64,000 nucleotides of DNA, taken from assembly GCF_038618305.1 (NCBI RefSeq), contig NZ_CP152017.1, forward strand, positions 2,891,501-2,955,500. Direction: 5' to 3'. This document shows positions 32,205 to 39,255 of the stretch, piece by piece (position 1 is the stretch's first letter; each line of letters starts with the position of its first letter). The DNA comes from Sporosarcina sp. FSL K6-2383. GTDB taxonomy: Bacteria; Bacillota; Bacilli; Bacillales_A; Planococcaceae. The notes beneath the pieces are model-generated. The model was given only the letters and a program-made list of their open reading frames with translations, did no database searches and was not told where the DNA came from. A program made the position numbers and the translations under genes.

Positions 32205-32219
32205 GTGACAAATTGTCAC
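32205..32219. promoter_or_regulatory. GTGACAA-N-TTGTCAC palindrome between divergent genes
   Basis: GTGACAAATTGTCAC read on the plus strand is a seven-plus-seven palindrome around one base, about 55 bases upstream of the coiled-coil gene. Possible operator for an unidentified regulator. Confidence 0.35.
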
Positions 32220-32356
32220 CTTTAACGCTGATTATTAATAGGTTGAAGTGTCAGCTTTTTAAAAATCGAGACCCCTTCTTAAATAATGTTTGTACTTATT
32301 TCTTTCCTAACGAATGAAATTTAAAAAATATCCCAATAAGTTATTTCCCCGCCCAG

Positions 32357-32383
32357 ACACTCATTTTTCCACATCATATGCTA
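32357..32383 (+). promoter_or_regulatory. SigmaK/SigmaE-type promoter
   Basis: AC at 32357-32358, 16 bases, then CATATGCTA at 32375-32383, an exact CATANNNTA -10. Suggests late mother-cell transcription of the coat-like operon that follows. Confidence 0.6.
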
Positions 32384-32420
32384 CGGGTGAAAGATAAAAA
32401 ATTTGGAGGTGTCTGCAAAA

Positions 32421-33074
32421 ATGCAAGAAAAAAAGCCGTTTGATGGCAAAGAACTAATTTGTATTAATGTCGATAAGGTATATGACTGGATTGTTAAAGA
32501 AAATTCGTTTGATATTTCTCCAACAGGAGCTCTTGCTTTTCCGGGAGTTACACCAACGACAAGTTTAACAGGTGCAACCGTTACATGTGATGTTGTTCCG
32601 GCCGCATCGAATCCAATCGTTATCCTACATCGCGAAGATCGTCCATTCTCCATCGATGGAACGAATGTATGCCTTCAACAGCTTAATATTCAAAAGAATT
32701 TTGTCGTCACAGTTATCCTTACTTTTCCAAACGGGACGATGTTAACAAGTGCGGATATCCCTGTTTCTCGTTGTGAACAAGTCACATTATGTGCGCCTGT
32801 AGGAACTGATGTTGAAGTGACATACACTAATCTAGATTGCTTTGTATGTACTACTGGCACACTCATCGCAGGCGATGGTACCATTACCTTCTCTGCATTA
32901 ACCATCTCAGTAGCTACTTGTCAAAGCATTCAATCGACATTCCCAGTTACTGTTGAATTTTTAGCAGACTTCTGTGAACCAAGGGCGGATATAGTATCAG
33001 GCTGCGCTGCACCAATACGTCCACAACAATGCTCTGTTGTTTTTCCCGACGCTGGCGGCAACTGCTGTAGTTGA
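32421..33074 (+). CDS. Cys-rich spore coat-like protein
   Basis: 217 residues from ATG at 32421 behind GGAGGTG. Opens with KELICINVDKVYDWIV, a motif I associate with morphogenetic coat proteins of the B. megaterium BMQ_0737 type; about 13 Cys in total, ending GGNCCS. Two or more beta domains of similar layout (VTVILTFPNGTMLTS; VEVTYTNLDC). Disulfide cross-linking in the spore coat/exosporium is likely. The family name is recalled, not verified. Confidence 0.65.
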   Translation: MQEKKPFDGKELICINVDKVYDWIVKENSFDISPTGALAFPGVTPTTSLTGATVTCDVVPAASNPIVILHREDRPFSIDGTNVCLQQLNIQKNFVVTVILTFPNGTMLTSADIPVSRCEQVTLCAPVGTDVEVTYTNLDCFVCTTGTLIAGDGTITFSALTISVATCQSIQSTFPVTVEFLADFCEPRADIVSGCAAPIRPQQCSVVFPDAGGNCCS

Positions 33075-33116
33075 TAGCGGCTGATGGTGATAATTAGGAA
33101 GCACCAAACATATTAT

Positions 33117-33148
33117 AAAGAGAGGATATCCCTCTCTTTATTTTTTTT
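33117..33148 (+). terminator. Terminator after the Cys-rich gene
   Basis: AAAGAGAGG-ATAT-CCCTCTCTTT then ATTTTTTTT. Confidence 0.8.
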
Positions 33149-33166
33149 GAACAGGAGGAAGTCATA

Positions 33167-33727
33167 ATGAAAAATGAAGTGGAACAAAAAATTACCAAAC
33201 TTCAACGGCAATCAAAGTCCTACTTAGATCAAATCAAAATATTGATAGCTGAACAGAATGATTCTAATAAAATAAATATCATAAGTTATTTCACTTTTTC
33301 TTTAAATATTTCCCATGAACCAGGACAGGAGAGCCTTTGTCTTGGTACTTATCATGTACATAATGCAGGTAATACCCCAATTACTAATCCCTATATATGC
33401 ATAAAAGTCCCTCAGGAATCCCCGTTCTCATTTTCCGGACGCTATGTTCATGATAACTTCAAGCAATCTCTAAAAAATGCTAGTGAATGGGAGCGTATAA
33501 ATGATAAAACAAATACGGAGGAATTTTGGCTTAGACCTATAGGTAATGTCCCTATTGCTCCAAATGAAACTATTTCATTTTCAAATTTCCAGATTAAATG
33601 GTCTCCTACAAAATCCTATGCCGGAAGCATTATGGGGTTTACACATAGCGATCAGCTGAAAGAGGGGATTGCAGTTATTAATCCCATCAATCTCAATGGC
33701 ACTATTCCATTACAGGAGGATGAATAA
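33167..33727 (+). CDS. Uncharacterised protein of the spore cluster
   Basis: 186 residues behind ACAGGAGG. N-terminal coiled coil (VEQKITKLQRQSKSYLDQIK) then a beta-sandwich-like domain (LGTYHVHNAGNTPITNPYIC; NVPIAPNETISFSNFQIKWS), as found in proteins encoded with exosporium genes. No named family. Translationally coupled to the next gene by a TAATG overlap. Confidence 0.6.
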   Translation: MKNEVEQKITKLQRQSKSYLDQIKILIAEQNDSNKINIISYFTFSLNISHEPGQESLCLGTYHVHNAGNTPITNPYICIKVPQESPFSFSGRYVHDNFKQSLKNASEWERINDKTNTEEFWLRPIGNVPIAPNETISFSNFQIKWSPTKSYAGSIMGFTHSDQLKEGIAVINPINLNGTIPLQEDE

Positions 33728-33999
33728 TGAGCAATTTAGCTGACGATGAACAAATCATCCGACAGTTTATGAAAGAACAGCTTAATGATCGAAAAAAAGA
33801 TAAACATGACAACGATAATAGCTTTATCTTTTTAGAAAAAGAAACTTTGAATATATTGATGAACCATCTACTCGTCAATATAGAACAAAGAGCTTCAGGT
33901 GATTCACGAGTACAAATTATAGAAGTACTTGAACAAATTATCACAGATAATCAAAAGGATTTTGAAGCTATCATCACGTTCCTTAAAGAAAAGTCCTAA
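33727..33999 (+). CDS. Uncharacterised small helical protein of the spore cluster
   Basis: 90 residues, all helical, highly charged in the middle (KEQLNDRKKDKHDNDN) with IEVLEQIITDNQKDFEAI near the C-terminus. Overlaps the previous stop codon. No family recognised. Confidence 0.55.
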   Translation: MSNLADDEQIIRQFMKEQLNDRKKDKHDNDNSFIFLEKETLNILMNHLLVNIEQRASGDSRVQIIEVLEQIITDNQKDFEAIITFLKEKS

Positions 34000-34042
34000 T
34001 CCAGCATCTGCCTCGGAAACATCTACGATGGGAGGTATTAAC

Positions 34043-34801
34043 ATGATTAGTGAGAACACCAGACAAAACAGCTTTCAGCAACTGGAGCAAACAATTATCT
34101 ATTTAAAGGCGGAATTAGCTAAATATAAAAATGAAGTAAGGAAAGTTCAAAGTGATTATTACTACTCTTTATCGGAAAAATTAACAGACGACAATGAACA
34201 ACTAACAGTTGAAAAAAATGAACTAACCGAGGATTTATTTAGACTCAATAGAGAATTAGTCAAGCGGACGAGTGAGTATAAGGAACGTATTCACTCGTAT
34301 GAAATACAAAGTAAAAAACAGTTAGAAACCATTGATGCTTTACAGCAAATGAAAAGTGTCTCGATAATGATTGAACAGCTTGAATATAGGCTAATGAGTC
34401 ATATTCAAAATGCAAACAAACCACTTCTACCAACAATCGATCAGCTAGCGCAATCCAACAAGGAACATTCTGAGTTTGATCAAGTTGAACAACATTTACT
34501 GCAAGAAATTGACGAGAAAAATAATATAATTGATAAACTTCGACTTGAGTTTTCGGTGATACAAGAACAAAACGACAAGCTAGTAGCCGGGAATGGTGCA
34601 TCTGCGATTGACACTGAAACATTTATGCAAGTCGATCTGCAAATCAAAAAATTACTAGGTCAATCGTTGGAATACGAAGAACAATTATCTGCCAAACTTC
34701 TTGCACTTCATACACTGGAACATAAATTGGATCAACTAACGGTTGAAGTTGACGAAATAAAAATCTTCGGTGTCAGTGGACAAATTTCGAAAGTTGAATA
34801 A
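34043..34801 (+). CDS. Long coiled-coil protein of the spore cluster
   Basis: 252 residues from ATG at 34043 behind GGGAGG; upstream frame has no site. Nearly continuous coiled coil, heptads visible in QLEQTIIYLKAELAKYKNEV and EKLTDDNEQLTVEKNEL, and in the later LLALHTLEHKLDQLTVEVDE. Last gene of the plus-strand operon from 32421. Likely structural in a spore layer; no named family. Confidence 0.6.
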   Translation: MISENTRQNSFQQLEQTIIYLKAELAKYKNEVRKVQSDYYYSLSEKLTDDNEQLTVEKNELTEDLFRLNRELVKRTSEYKERIHSYEIQSKKQLETIDALQQMKSVSIMIEQLEYRLMSHIQNANKPLLPTIDQLAQSNKEHSEFDQVEQHLLQEIDEKNNIIDKLRLEFSVIQEQNDKLVAGNGASAIDTETFMQVDLQIKKLLGQSLEYEEQLSAKLLALHTLEHKLDQLTVEVDEIKIFGVSGQISKVE

Positions 34802-34908
34802 TAAGTAGAAGTACTATCTCGAAGCATTGGATTTCTGGTAATATGAAGGTTCATGAGCCAATCAAAACTGATTTTTCTACTGTATACATTTGTCGGGGGT
34901 GAAACGAT

Positions 34909-35466
34909 ATCGTAAAACGCTTAGTCGTCACGGGCTATAAACAACATGAGCTTGGCATATTTGATGATAAACATCCTGGCATACGATTTATTAAGAAAGC
35001 ACTAGAAAAACGACTTGTTGCCTTAATTGATGAAGGATTAGAGTGGGTCATTATTAGCGGACAGTTGGGCATTGAACTATGGGCTGCCGAAGTCGTTTTT
35101 GACTTAAAAAAAGAATACACCGAATTAAAATATGCCGTTATCACACCTTTTCTTGAACAAGAGAAGAATTGGAATGACATGAAAAAAGAAACTTATCACC
35201 GAATTGTCGCCCAAGCCGATTACCATACAAGTCTGACGAAAAGACCCTATGAAGCCCCTTGGCAATTTATCGAAAAAGATAAGTTTTTCATGCGGAATTC
35301 TGATGGCATTCTCATTGTTTATGATGAAGAGAATGATGGCTCACCGAAATTTATTAAGAAAGCTGCGGAAAGCTATGCTGAACGTTCTGATTACCAGGTA
35401 TTCACCATTACCGCTGATGATTTACAAGTCATAGCGGAAGAAGAGCAGCTAAGTGAGTGGTACTGA
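34909..35466 (+). CDS. ypsA: YpsA family SLOG-fold protein, apparent AUC start
   Basis: 185 residues. Starts ATC at 34909, seven bases after GGGGGTG; the product reads xVKRLVVTGYKQHELGIF as in YpsA (DUF1273), and the frame has a stop two codons further upstream, so no ATG/GTG/TTG is available for the conserved N-terminus. Core motifs GLEWVIISGQLGIELWAAEV and LTKRPYEAPWQF, then SDGILIVYDEENDGSPKF, are those of the family. SLOG-fold proteins bind nucleotides; B. subtilis YpsA affects cell division. Next to an RNA gene, as in related genomes where ypsA is near rnpB/gpsB. Confidence 0.82.
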   Translation: MVKRLVVTGYKQHELGIFDDKHPGIRFIKKALEKRLVALIDEGLEWVIISGQLGIELWAAEVVFDLKKEYTELKYAVITPFLEQEKNWNDMKKETYHRIVAQADYHTSLTKRPYEAPWQFIEKDKFFMRNSDGILIVYDEENDGSPKFIKKAAESYAERSDYQVFTITADDLQVIAEEEQLSEWY

Positions 35467-35480
35467 TTTCCCGAAATCAT

Positions 35481-35509
35481 TTGACAACCCAAATCCTCCA
35501 TGCTATAGT
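35481..35509 (+). promoter_or_regulatory. SigmaA promoter of the RNA gene
   Basis: Exact TTGACA (35481-35486), 17 bases, TATAGT (35504-35509). Start expected near 35516. Confidence 0.82.
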
Positions 35510-35515
35510 TAAACG

Positions 35516-35799
35516 GTTAACAAATAGGTAACTGTCAAGATTTGAATATCTGGCATTCTACAAATGTTTTTGAGAATACTTATTCACACTGGCGCGACTA
35601 TAGGGTCGCAAGGACGCAAAAGTAGGTAGGGTTTGCGTTGCTTAGGTTAGAAAACCCAGTGGAACAATGACCGCGGCACTGAAAGCTTATCCTTTCTATG
35701 GAAATTATTCCCCGATGATTCGGGATGAAAAATTACATTCAAAACTTAAATGTTACCGACAAAATAAAGGGGTGTTCTCAATTTGAGAGCATCCCTTTT
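35516..35799 (+). ncRNA. Unassigned structured RNA, about 285 nt
   Basis: Starts after a consensus promoter and ends with a strong terminator (AGGGGTGTTCTC-AATTT-GAGAGCATCCCTTTT, 35768-35799). Internal pairing: CACTGG/CCAGTG closes a domain (about 35588-35664) that contains GCGAC/GTCGC and ACGCAAA/TTTGCGT hairpins and the words GGACGCAAA and GTAGGTAG also found in c-di-GMP-I riboswitches, but in a different arrangement. No open frame. No match to RNase P, tmRNA, SRP or 6S RNA by eye. Could be a riboswitch for the GDPD gene at 35869 or an independent sRNA. Confidence 0.6.
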
Positions 35800-35868
35800 C
35801 CAATGGTTATTCGATTAGCTCTTTAACACGTACTGCAATAAACAAAATGAAAAGGTGGTTGACAACAT

Positions 35869-36594
35869 ATGGATATTTACGCACATCGCGGTTCATCTGG
35901 CACACATCCTGAAAATACTATCGCCGCTTTTATAGAAGCCACGCGTCTTCCCATACATGGCGTTGAATTTGATGTTCATCTAACAAAAGACGGTGAACTT
36001 GTTGTTATCCATGATGAAACGATTGATCGGACGTCAAGCGGAACAGGATTCGTCAAAGACATGACACTAGCGGAACTGCAATCCTTTGATTTTGGCAGCT
36101 GGTTTTCCTCCGAATTTAAAGGGCAAAAGATTCCAACACTTCACGAAGTACTTCAAGTCTTTGCCGATACAACGCATCATTTGAATATCGAACTGAAATC
36201 AGATATTTTTCCATATGATGGCATGGTGAAGAAAGTTATAGCTCTTATAAGTGAGATGGATCTTGATTCACGAGTCGTTTTGTCGTCTTTTGATCACGGA
36301 GCTATCCGAACTGCAAAACAACTTGCACCCCACATCGAAGCAGCGGCTTTAGTCATGGAAGTATTGGTGGAGCCACTCGATTATATACATGCAATTCCTG
36401 CAGATGCACTACATCTATTTTTCCCAGCGGCACTCCGCCCATCTATTCGCCAAGTGTTAGAAGTCGGTACTACAGTACGCACTTTCACCGTAAATGAAGA
36501 ACAATACGCCCAGGCATTATTAGACGTCGGGGTCGCAGCGATTTTTACGGACTTCCCAGAAAAAATGTTGACCTATCTAAATAAGAACAGCTGA
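35869..36594 (+). CDS. Glycerophosphodiester phosphodiesterase
   Basis: 241 residues (GDPD family). Catalytic HRGSSGTHPENTIAAF at residues 5-20, VHLTKDGELVVIHDETIDRT near 41-60 and the metal-binding ELKSD later. Hydrolyses glycerophosphodiesters to glycerol-3-phosphate and an alcohol, feeding phospholipid turnover and phosphate recovery. No signal peptide, so cytoplasmic. Preceded by AAGGTGG and by the structured RNA. Confidence 0.9.
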   Translation: MDIYAHRGSSGTHPENTIAAFIEATRLPIHGVEFDVHLTKDGELVVIHDETIDRTSSGTGFVKDMTLAELQSFDFGSWFSSEFKGQKIPTLHEVLQVFADTTHHLNIELKSDIFPYDGMVKKVIALISEMDLDSRVVLSSFDHGAIRTAKQLAPHIEAAALVMEVLVEPLDYIHAIPADALHLFFPAALRPSIRQVLEVGTTVRTFTVNEEQYAQALLDVGVAAIFTDFPEKMLTYLNKNS

Positions 36595-36611
36595 GTAAAT
36601 CAGCTGTTCTT
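36583..36611. terminator. Bidirectional terminator shared by two genes
   Basis: AAGAACAGCTGA-GTAAA-TCAGCTGTTCTT, a perfect 12-pair palindrome. It contains the last codons and stop of the GDPD gene and of the convergent C26 gene, so both proteins end in the same residues NKNS. Confidence 0.85.
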
Positions 36612-37319
36612 ATTCACACATACACCTACAAACTCTTCGAAAATCCGTCGAGAAACCACATCCCCATTTGACGCTAGTAATTCAGGATGCCATTGGACAC
36701 CAAGCACGAATTGTTTATCTACACTTTCAACAGCTTCGATAATGCCGTCACTCGCAATACCAGAAATATTGAACACCGTAGGTACATCCTTCAAAGCCTG
36801 ATGGTGAAATGAATTTACTTGAATGCGTTCACTACCCGCGATTTTCGCAAGCAAACTCCCCTTTGCCAATTGTACAAAATGGGATGGGTGGGCATCAGGT
36901 GCTTTTTGTAAATGTTGAAGAATCGGCCCTTTATATTGCTGTTGAATATCTTGATACAAAGTACCCCCAACCGCAACATTCAACAATTGAAGCCCCCTAC
37001 AAATACCTAAAATCGGTTTATCCACCGCCAGCATTTGCCGTGCCAATTCCAGTTCAAACAAATCCCTACTCGGTGAAACCTCACCGAGATGCGTGTGTGG
37101 CTCTTCATTAAATAATATCGGATTGATATCATTTCCTCCGGTTAATAAAAGACCATCTAATAAGCCAACTATCTGCGCAACATCTGCCTCATCACCTATC
37201 GGAATTATGAAAGGCAATCCTCCTGCTCGGATAATCGCTTGCATATAATCATTTCGCAGGAAGTGCTTGTCATCTTTCTCCACATCTGGTGTAATTCCAA
37301 TTATTGGTTTCATCGACAA
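36600..37319 (-). CDS. Gamma-glutamyl-GABA hydrolase-like C26 peptidase
   Basis: 239 residues, class I glutamine amidotransferase-like. Oxyanion strand LLLTGGNDINP, nucleophile Cys in ILGICRGLQLLNVAVGG near 118, and His/Glu in VLGVQWHPE near 224. PuuD-type enzymes hydrolyse gamma-glutamyl-GABA or related gamma-glutamyl amides in polyamine breakdown. Substrate here not fixed by sequence. Confidence 0.88.
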   Translation of the reverse strand: MSMKPIIGITPDVEKDDKHFLRNDYMQAIIRAGGLPFIIPIGDEADVAQIVGLLDGLLLTGGNDINPILFNEEPHTHLGEVSPSRDLFELELARQMLAVDKPILGICRGLQLLNVAVGGTLYQDIQQQYKGPILQHLQKAPDAHPSHFVQLAKGSLLAKIAGSERIQVNSFHHQALKDVPTVFNISGIASDGIIEAVESVDKQFVLGVQWHPELLASNGDVVSRRIFEEFVGVCVNKNS

Positions 37320-37331
37320 ATCCCCTTCGAA

Positions 37332-37649
37332 TCAAACTGAAAGACTATTAATGAATTCCTCAATCTCTGCATGCGTTTTGCGATCCTTACTCACAAATCG
37401 ACCTACTTCTACACCGCTATGGAATCCGATAAAGCTTGGAATCCCAAAAATATCAAGCTCTCCGCATAAGTCGATAAACTCGTCACGGTCTACGTGAATA
37501 AATGTATATTCTGGATAATCGGCTTCGATACCAGGTAAAATCGGCTCAATCACACGGCAATCCCCACACCAATCAGCTGAAAACATAAAGATAGTACGCT
37601 CCTCATTTTTCAGTTGTTCAAATTGTTCCATTGATTGTAGTTTTTCCAT
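37332..37649 (-). CDS. ytpP: Thioredoxin-like protein YtpP
   Basis: 105 residues, closely like B. subtilis YtpP. Active site ADWCGDCRVIEP near residue 28, with the cis-Pro loop IFGIPSFIGF. Thioredoxin fold for thiol-disulfide exchange in the cytoplasm. CGDC (YtpP usually CPDC) is a non-standard centre. Possibly cotranscribed with the C26 peptidase gene 12 bases downstream. Confidence 0.88.
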   Translation of the reverse strand: MEKLQSMEQFEQLKNEERTIFMFSADWCGDCRVIEPILPGIEADYPEYTFIHVDRDEFIDLCGELDIFGIPSFIGFHSGVEVGRFVSKDRKTHAEIEEFINSLSV

Positions 37650-37677
37650 TTATCATCACTCCTGTTTTTTTATTTAA

Positions 37678-37884
37678 TCAATTACGGCTCGGCGTAATTG
37701 CGTCCAAATTTTGAATTGTGCCCACAGGACGTGGGTGTGCAGTCGTTGTGAATCGAACTGCGAAGGGTTCGATTTGCCGTATTTTTGTGCTTTTTGCAGA
37801 AATTAAGCACATAATCAGGACGTCGCGAACTTAGACTGCCCGCAATTCACTCCCTTCAAAATTGGTGACATCCGCCGGAGGCTT
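37678..37884 (+). repeat. Dispersed intergenic repeat, copy A (long)
   Basis: Left end TCAATTACGGCTCGGCGTAA... (37678-37716) and right end ATTCACTCCCTTCAAAATTG... ending CCGGAGGCTT (37845-37884). The same two ends recur inverted at 42959-43049 and the right end at 46885-46914. ATTTTGAA of the left end pairs with TTCAAAAT of the right end. Middle 128 bases are unique to this copy and contain CCCAC/GTGGG and GTGCTT/AAGCAC hairpins. The region 37650-38052 has no gene. Confidence 0.75.
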
Positions 37885-37923
37885 AACTTGAATCAGCAAA
37901 AATATTTGCTGATTCAAGTTAAG
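37882..37923. repeat. Perfect 19-bp hairpin attached to copy A
   Basis: CTTAACTTGAATCAGCAAA and its exact inverse around an AATA loop. Directly after the conserved end of the repeat. Followed by few T residues, so it is not a typical terminator. Confidence 0.85.
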
Positions 37924-38052
37924 ACAATTTAATTGTATCATTACCAGAACGATTAGTTCATGTTTTCAGTGAACTTCACTTCAAAAAAATTTGTAGTCAT
38001 AAAAATTTTCGATTGGGGAATTCTATGTAAACGGATTAAAGGAGGTTTTTTC

Positions 38053-39027
38053 GTGCGTCACTGGGTGTTACTACCAACGTATATCATCATGTTATCTTTA
38101 CTATTTTACACGGTTGTTGCGGCTAAAGAAGAGACGATAAACGAACAGCGCATGCAGTTGTATTTACAATTTGATAGCCCCGATGTTCCCTGGTTCAACT
38201 TGGCTGCCATCGATCAGTTTGAGCGCAATATTCAACAGGTTCGAAATGATATTCCTAAAAGAGAAGGACCGATTGCCATCCAATACTCTGAAGAATATTG
38301 GGTAGGCGTGCTTAATCCCCATAAAACGGATACCTCGCCTGAATCCATCACATTCTTCGACGGTAAAGGACAGGATGGCAACGGTGACGGGATTGCTGAT
38401 CCTAATAATCCACAAGACATACTTTCAACAATGGCGACTTTTTTAAGCGGATACGGACAAACAGAAGAAGATTTTAAATTGGCGTTATGGGATTATTACA
38501 AGCGTGAAGAAACCGTTAATCAAATCATGACCATCGCTAAATTATATCAATACTTTGAAACGTTGGAGTTGGACGAGCATTCCTTTCCCGTTCCAACCAA
38601 TTACGATTATAGTTACAAGGGTACATGGGGTGCGAGCAGAGGCTGGGGTGGCAGAAGAATTCATGAAGGCACCGATATTTTCGCAGGATATGGGACGCCA
38701 GTTCGGGCAACATCCTACGGCGTTATTGAAATAATGGGTTGGAATGAATTCGGTGGTTGGCGCGTAGGAATTCGTGACAATCACAACACCTATCACTATT
38801 TTGCCCATTTAGCTTATTTTAATAAGGATATCAAAGTGGGTGATATCGTCGAGCCAAGAACAATCATCGGTTTTGTCGGCAGTTCAGGGTACGGCAAAGA
38901 AGGTACATCCGGCCGATTCCCGCCGCATCTCCATTACGGCATGTACAAAAATAACGGGCGAACCGAATGGGCATTCGATCCGTATCCTTCACTTCGGATT
39001 TGGGAACGACAAGACAAAACACGTTGA
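38053..39027 (+). CDS. M23 family cell-wall peptidase
   Basis: 324 residues from GTG at 38053 behind AAAGGAGG. N-terminal TM/signal (WVLLPTYIIMLSLLFYTVVA). C-terminal M23 LytM-type domain: RRIHEGTDIFAGYGTPV (first zinc His and Asp) and HYFAHLAYF, then FPPHLHYGMY (HxH). A glycyl-glycine/peptidoglycan endopeptidase outside the membrane; in sporulating Bacillales such proteins act in spore or division-site wall remodelling. Terminator at 39215. Confidence 0.88.
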   Translation: MRHWVLLPTYIIMLSLLFYTVVAAKEETINEQRMQLYLQFDSPDVPWFNLAAIDQFERNIQQVRNDIPKREGPIAIQYSEEYWVGVLNPHKTDTSPESITFFDGKGQDGNGDGIADPNNPQDILSTMATFLSGYGQTEEDFKLALWDYYKREETVNQIMTIAKLYQYFETLELDEHSFPVPTNYDYSYKGTWGASRGWGGRRIHEGTDIFAGYGTPVRATSYGVIEIMGWNEFGGWRVGIRDNHNTYHYFAHLAYFNKDIKVGDIVEPRTIIGFVGSSGYGKEGTSGRFPPHLHYGMYKNNGRTEWAFDPYPSLRIWERQDKTR

Positions 39028-39078
39028 CTTTAATCACCAGTATGAGGAAGTTCTTGGTACTTTTATTGAACTGGGGTA

Positions 39079-39198
39079 CTAAACAATACAACCATATAAC
39101 CTGACAACGTTTTCCAAGAACTTAACAACATAAACGAACAACCTAGCAACGTTTTCCTAAAACTAGACAACGTTTTCGATAAACTAAACAACGTTCAC
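39079..39198. repeat. Degenerate 21-bp tandem repeats
   Basis: About six units of 20-22 bases built on TAxACAACGTTTTC: GACAACGTTTTCC at 39103, ACAACATAAAC, GCAACGTTTTCC, GACAACGTTTTC, AACAACGTT. Lies between the M23 stop and its terminator; two helical turns per unit, like a multi-site protein target. No coding sense. Confidence 0.65.
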
Positions 39199-39214
39199 AT
39201 GTTCTTCAATTGAA

Positions 39215-39255
39215 AAATGCTCGACACCACATTTCACGGTGTCGAGCATTTTTTC
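39215..39255. terminator. Bidirectional terminator between M23 and prolyl oligopeptidase
   Basis: ATGCTCGACACC-N9-GGTGTCGAGCAT followed by T6 on plus and preceded by A5 for minus. Twelve perfect pairs. Confidence 0.88.

Noticed and set aside
35588..35664. c-di-GMP-I riboswitch
   Set aside because: Two of its words are present but adjacent, and the GGCAAACC element and the second stem are missing; kept only as an unassigned RNA.
35516..35799. RNase P RNA (rnpB), expected near ypsA
   Set aside because: The conserved GAGGAAAGTCC core and the partner region are absent.
37717..37844. tRNA or riboswitch inside repeat copy A
   Set aside because: Several small hairpins but no cloverleaf, no T-loop sequence and no known aptamer core.
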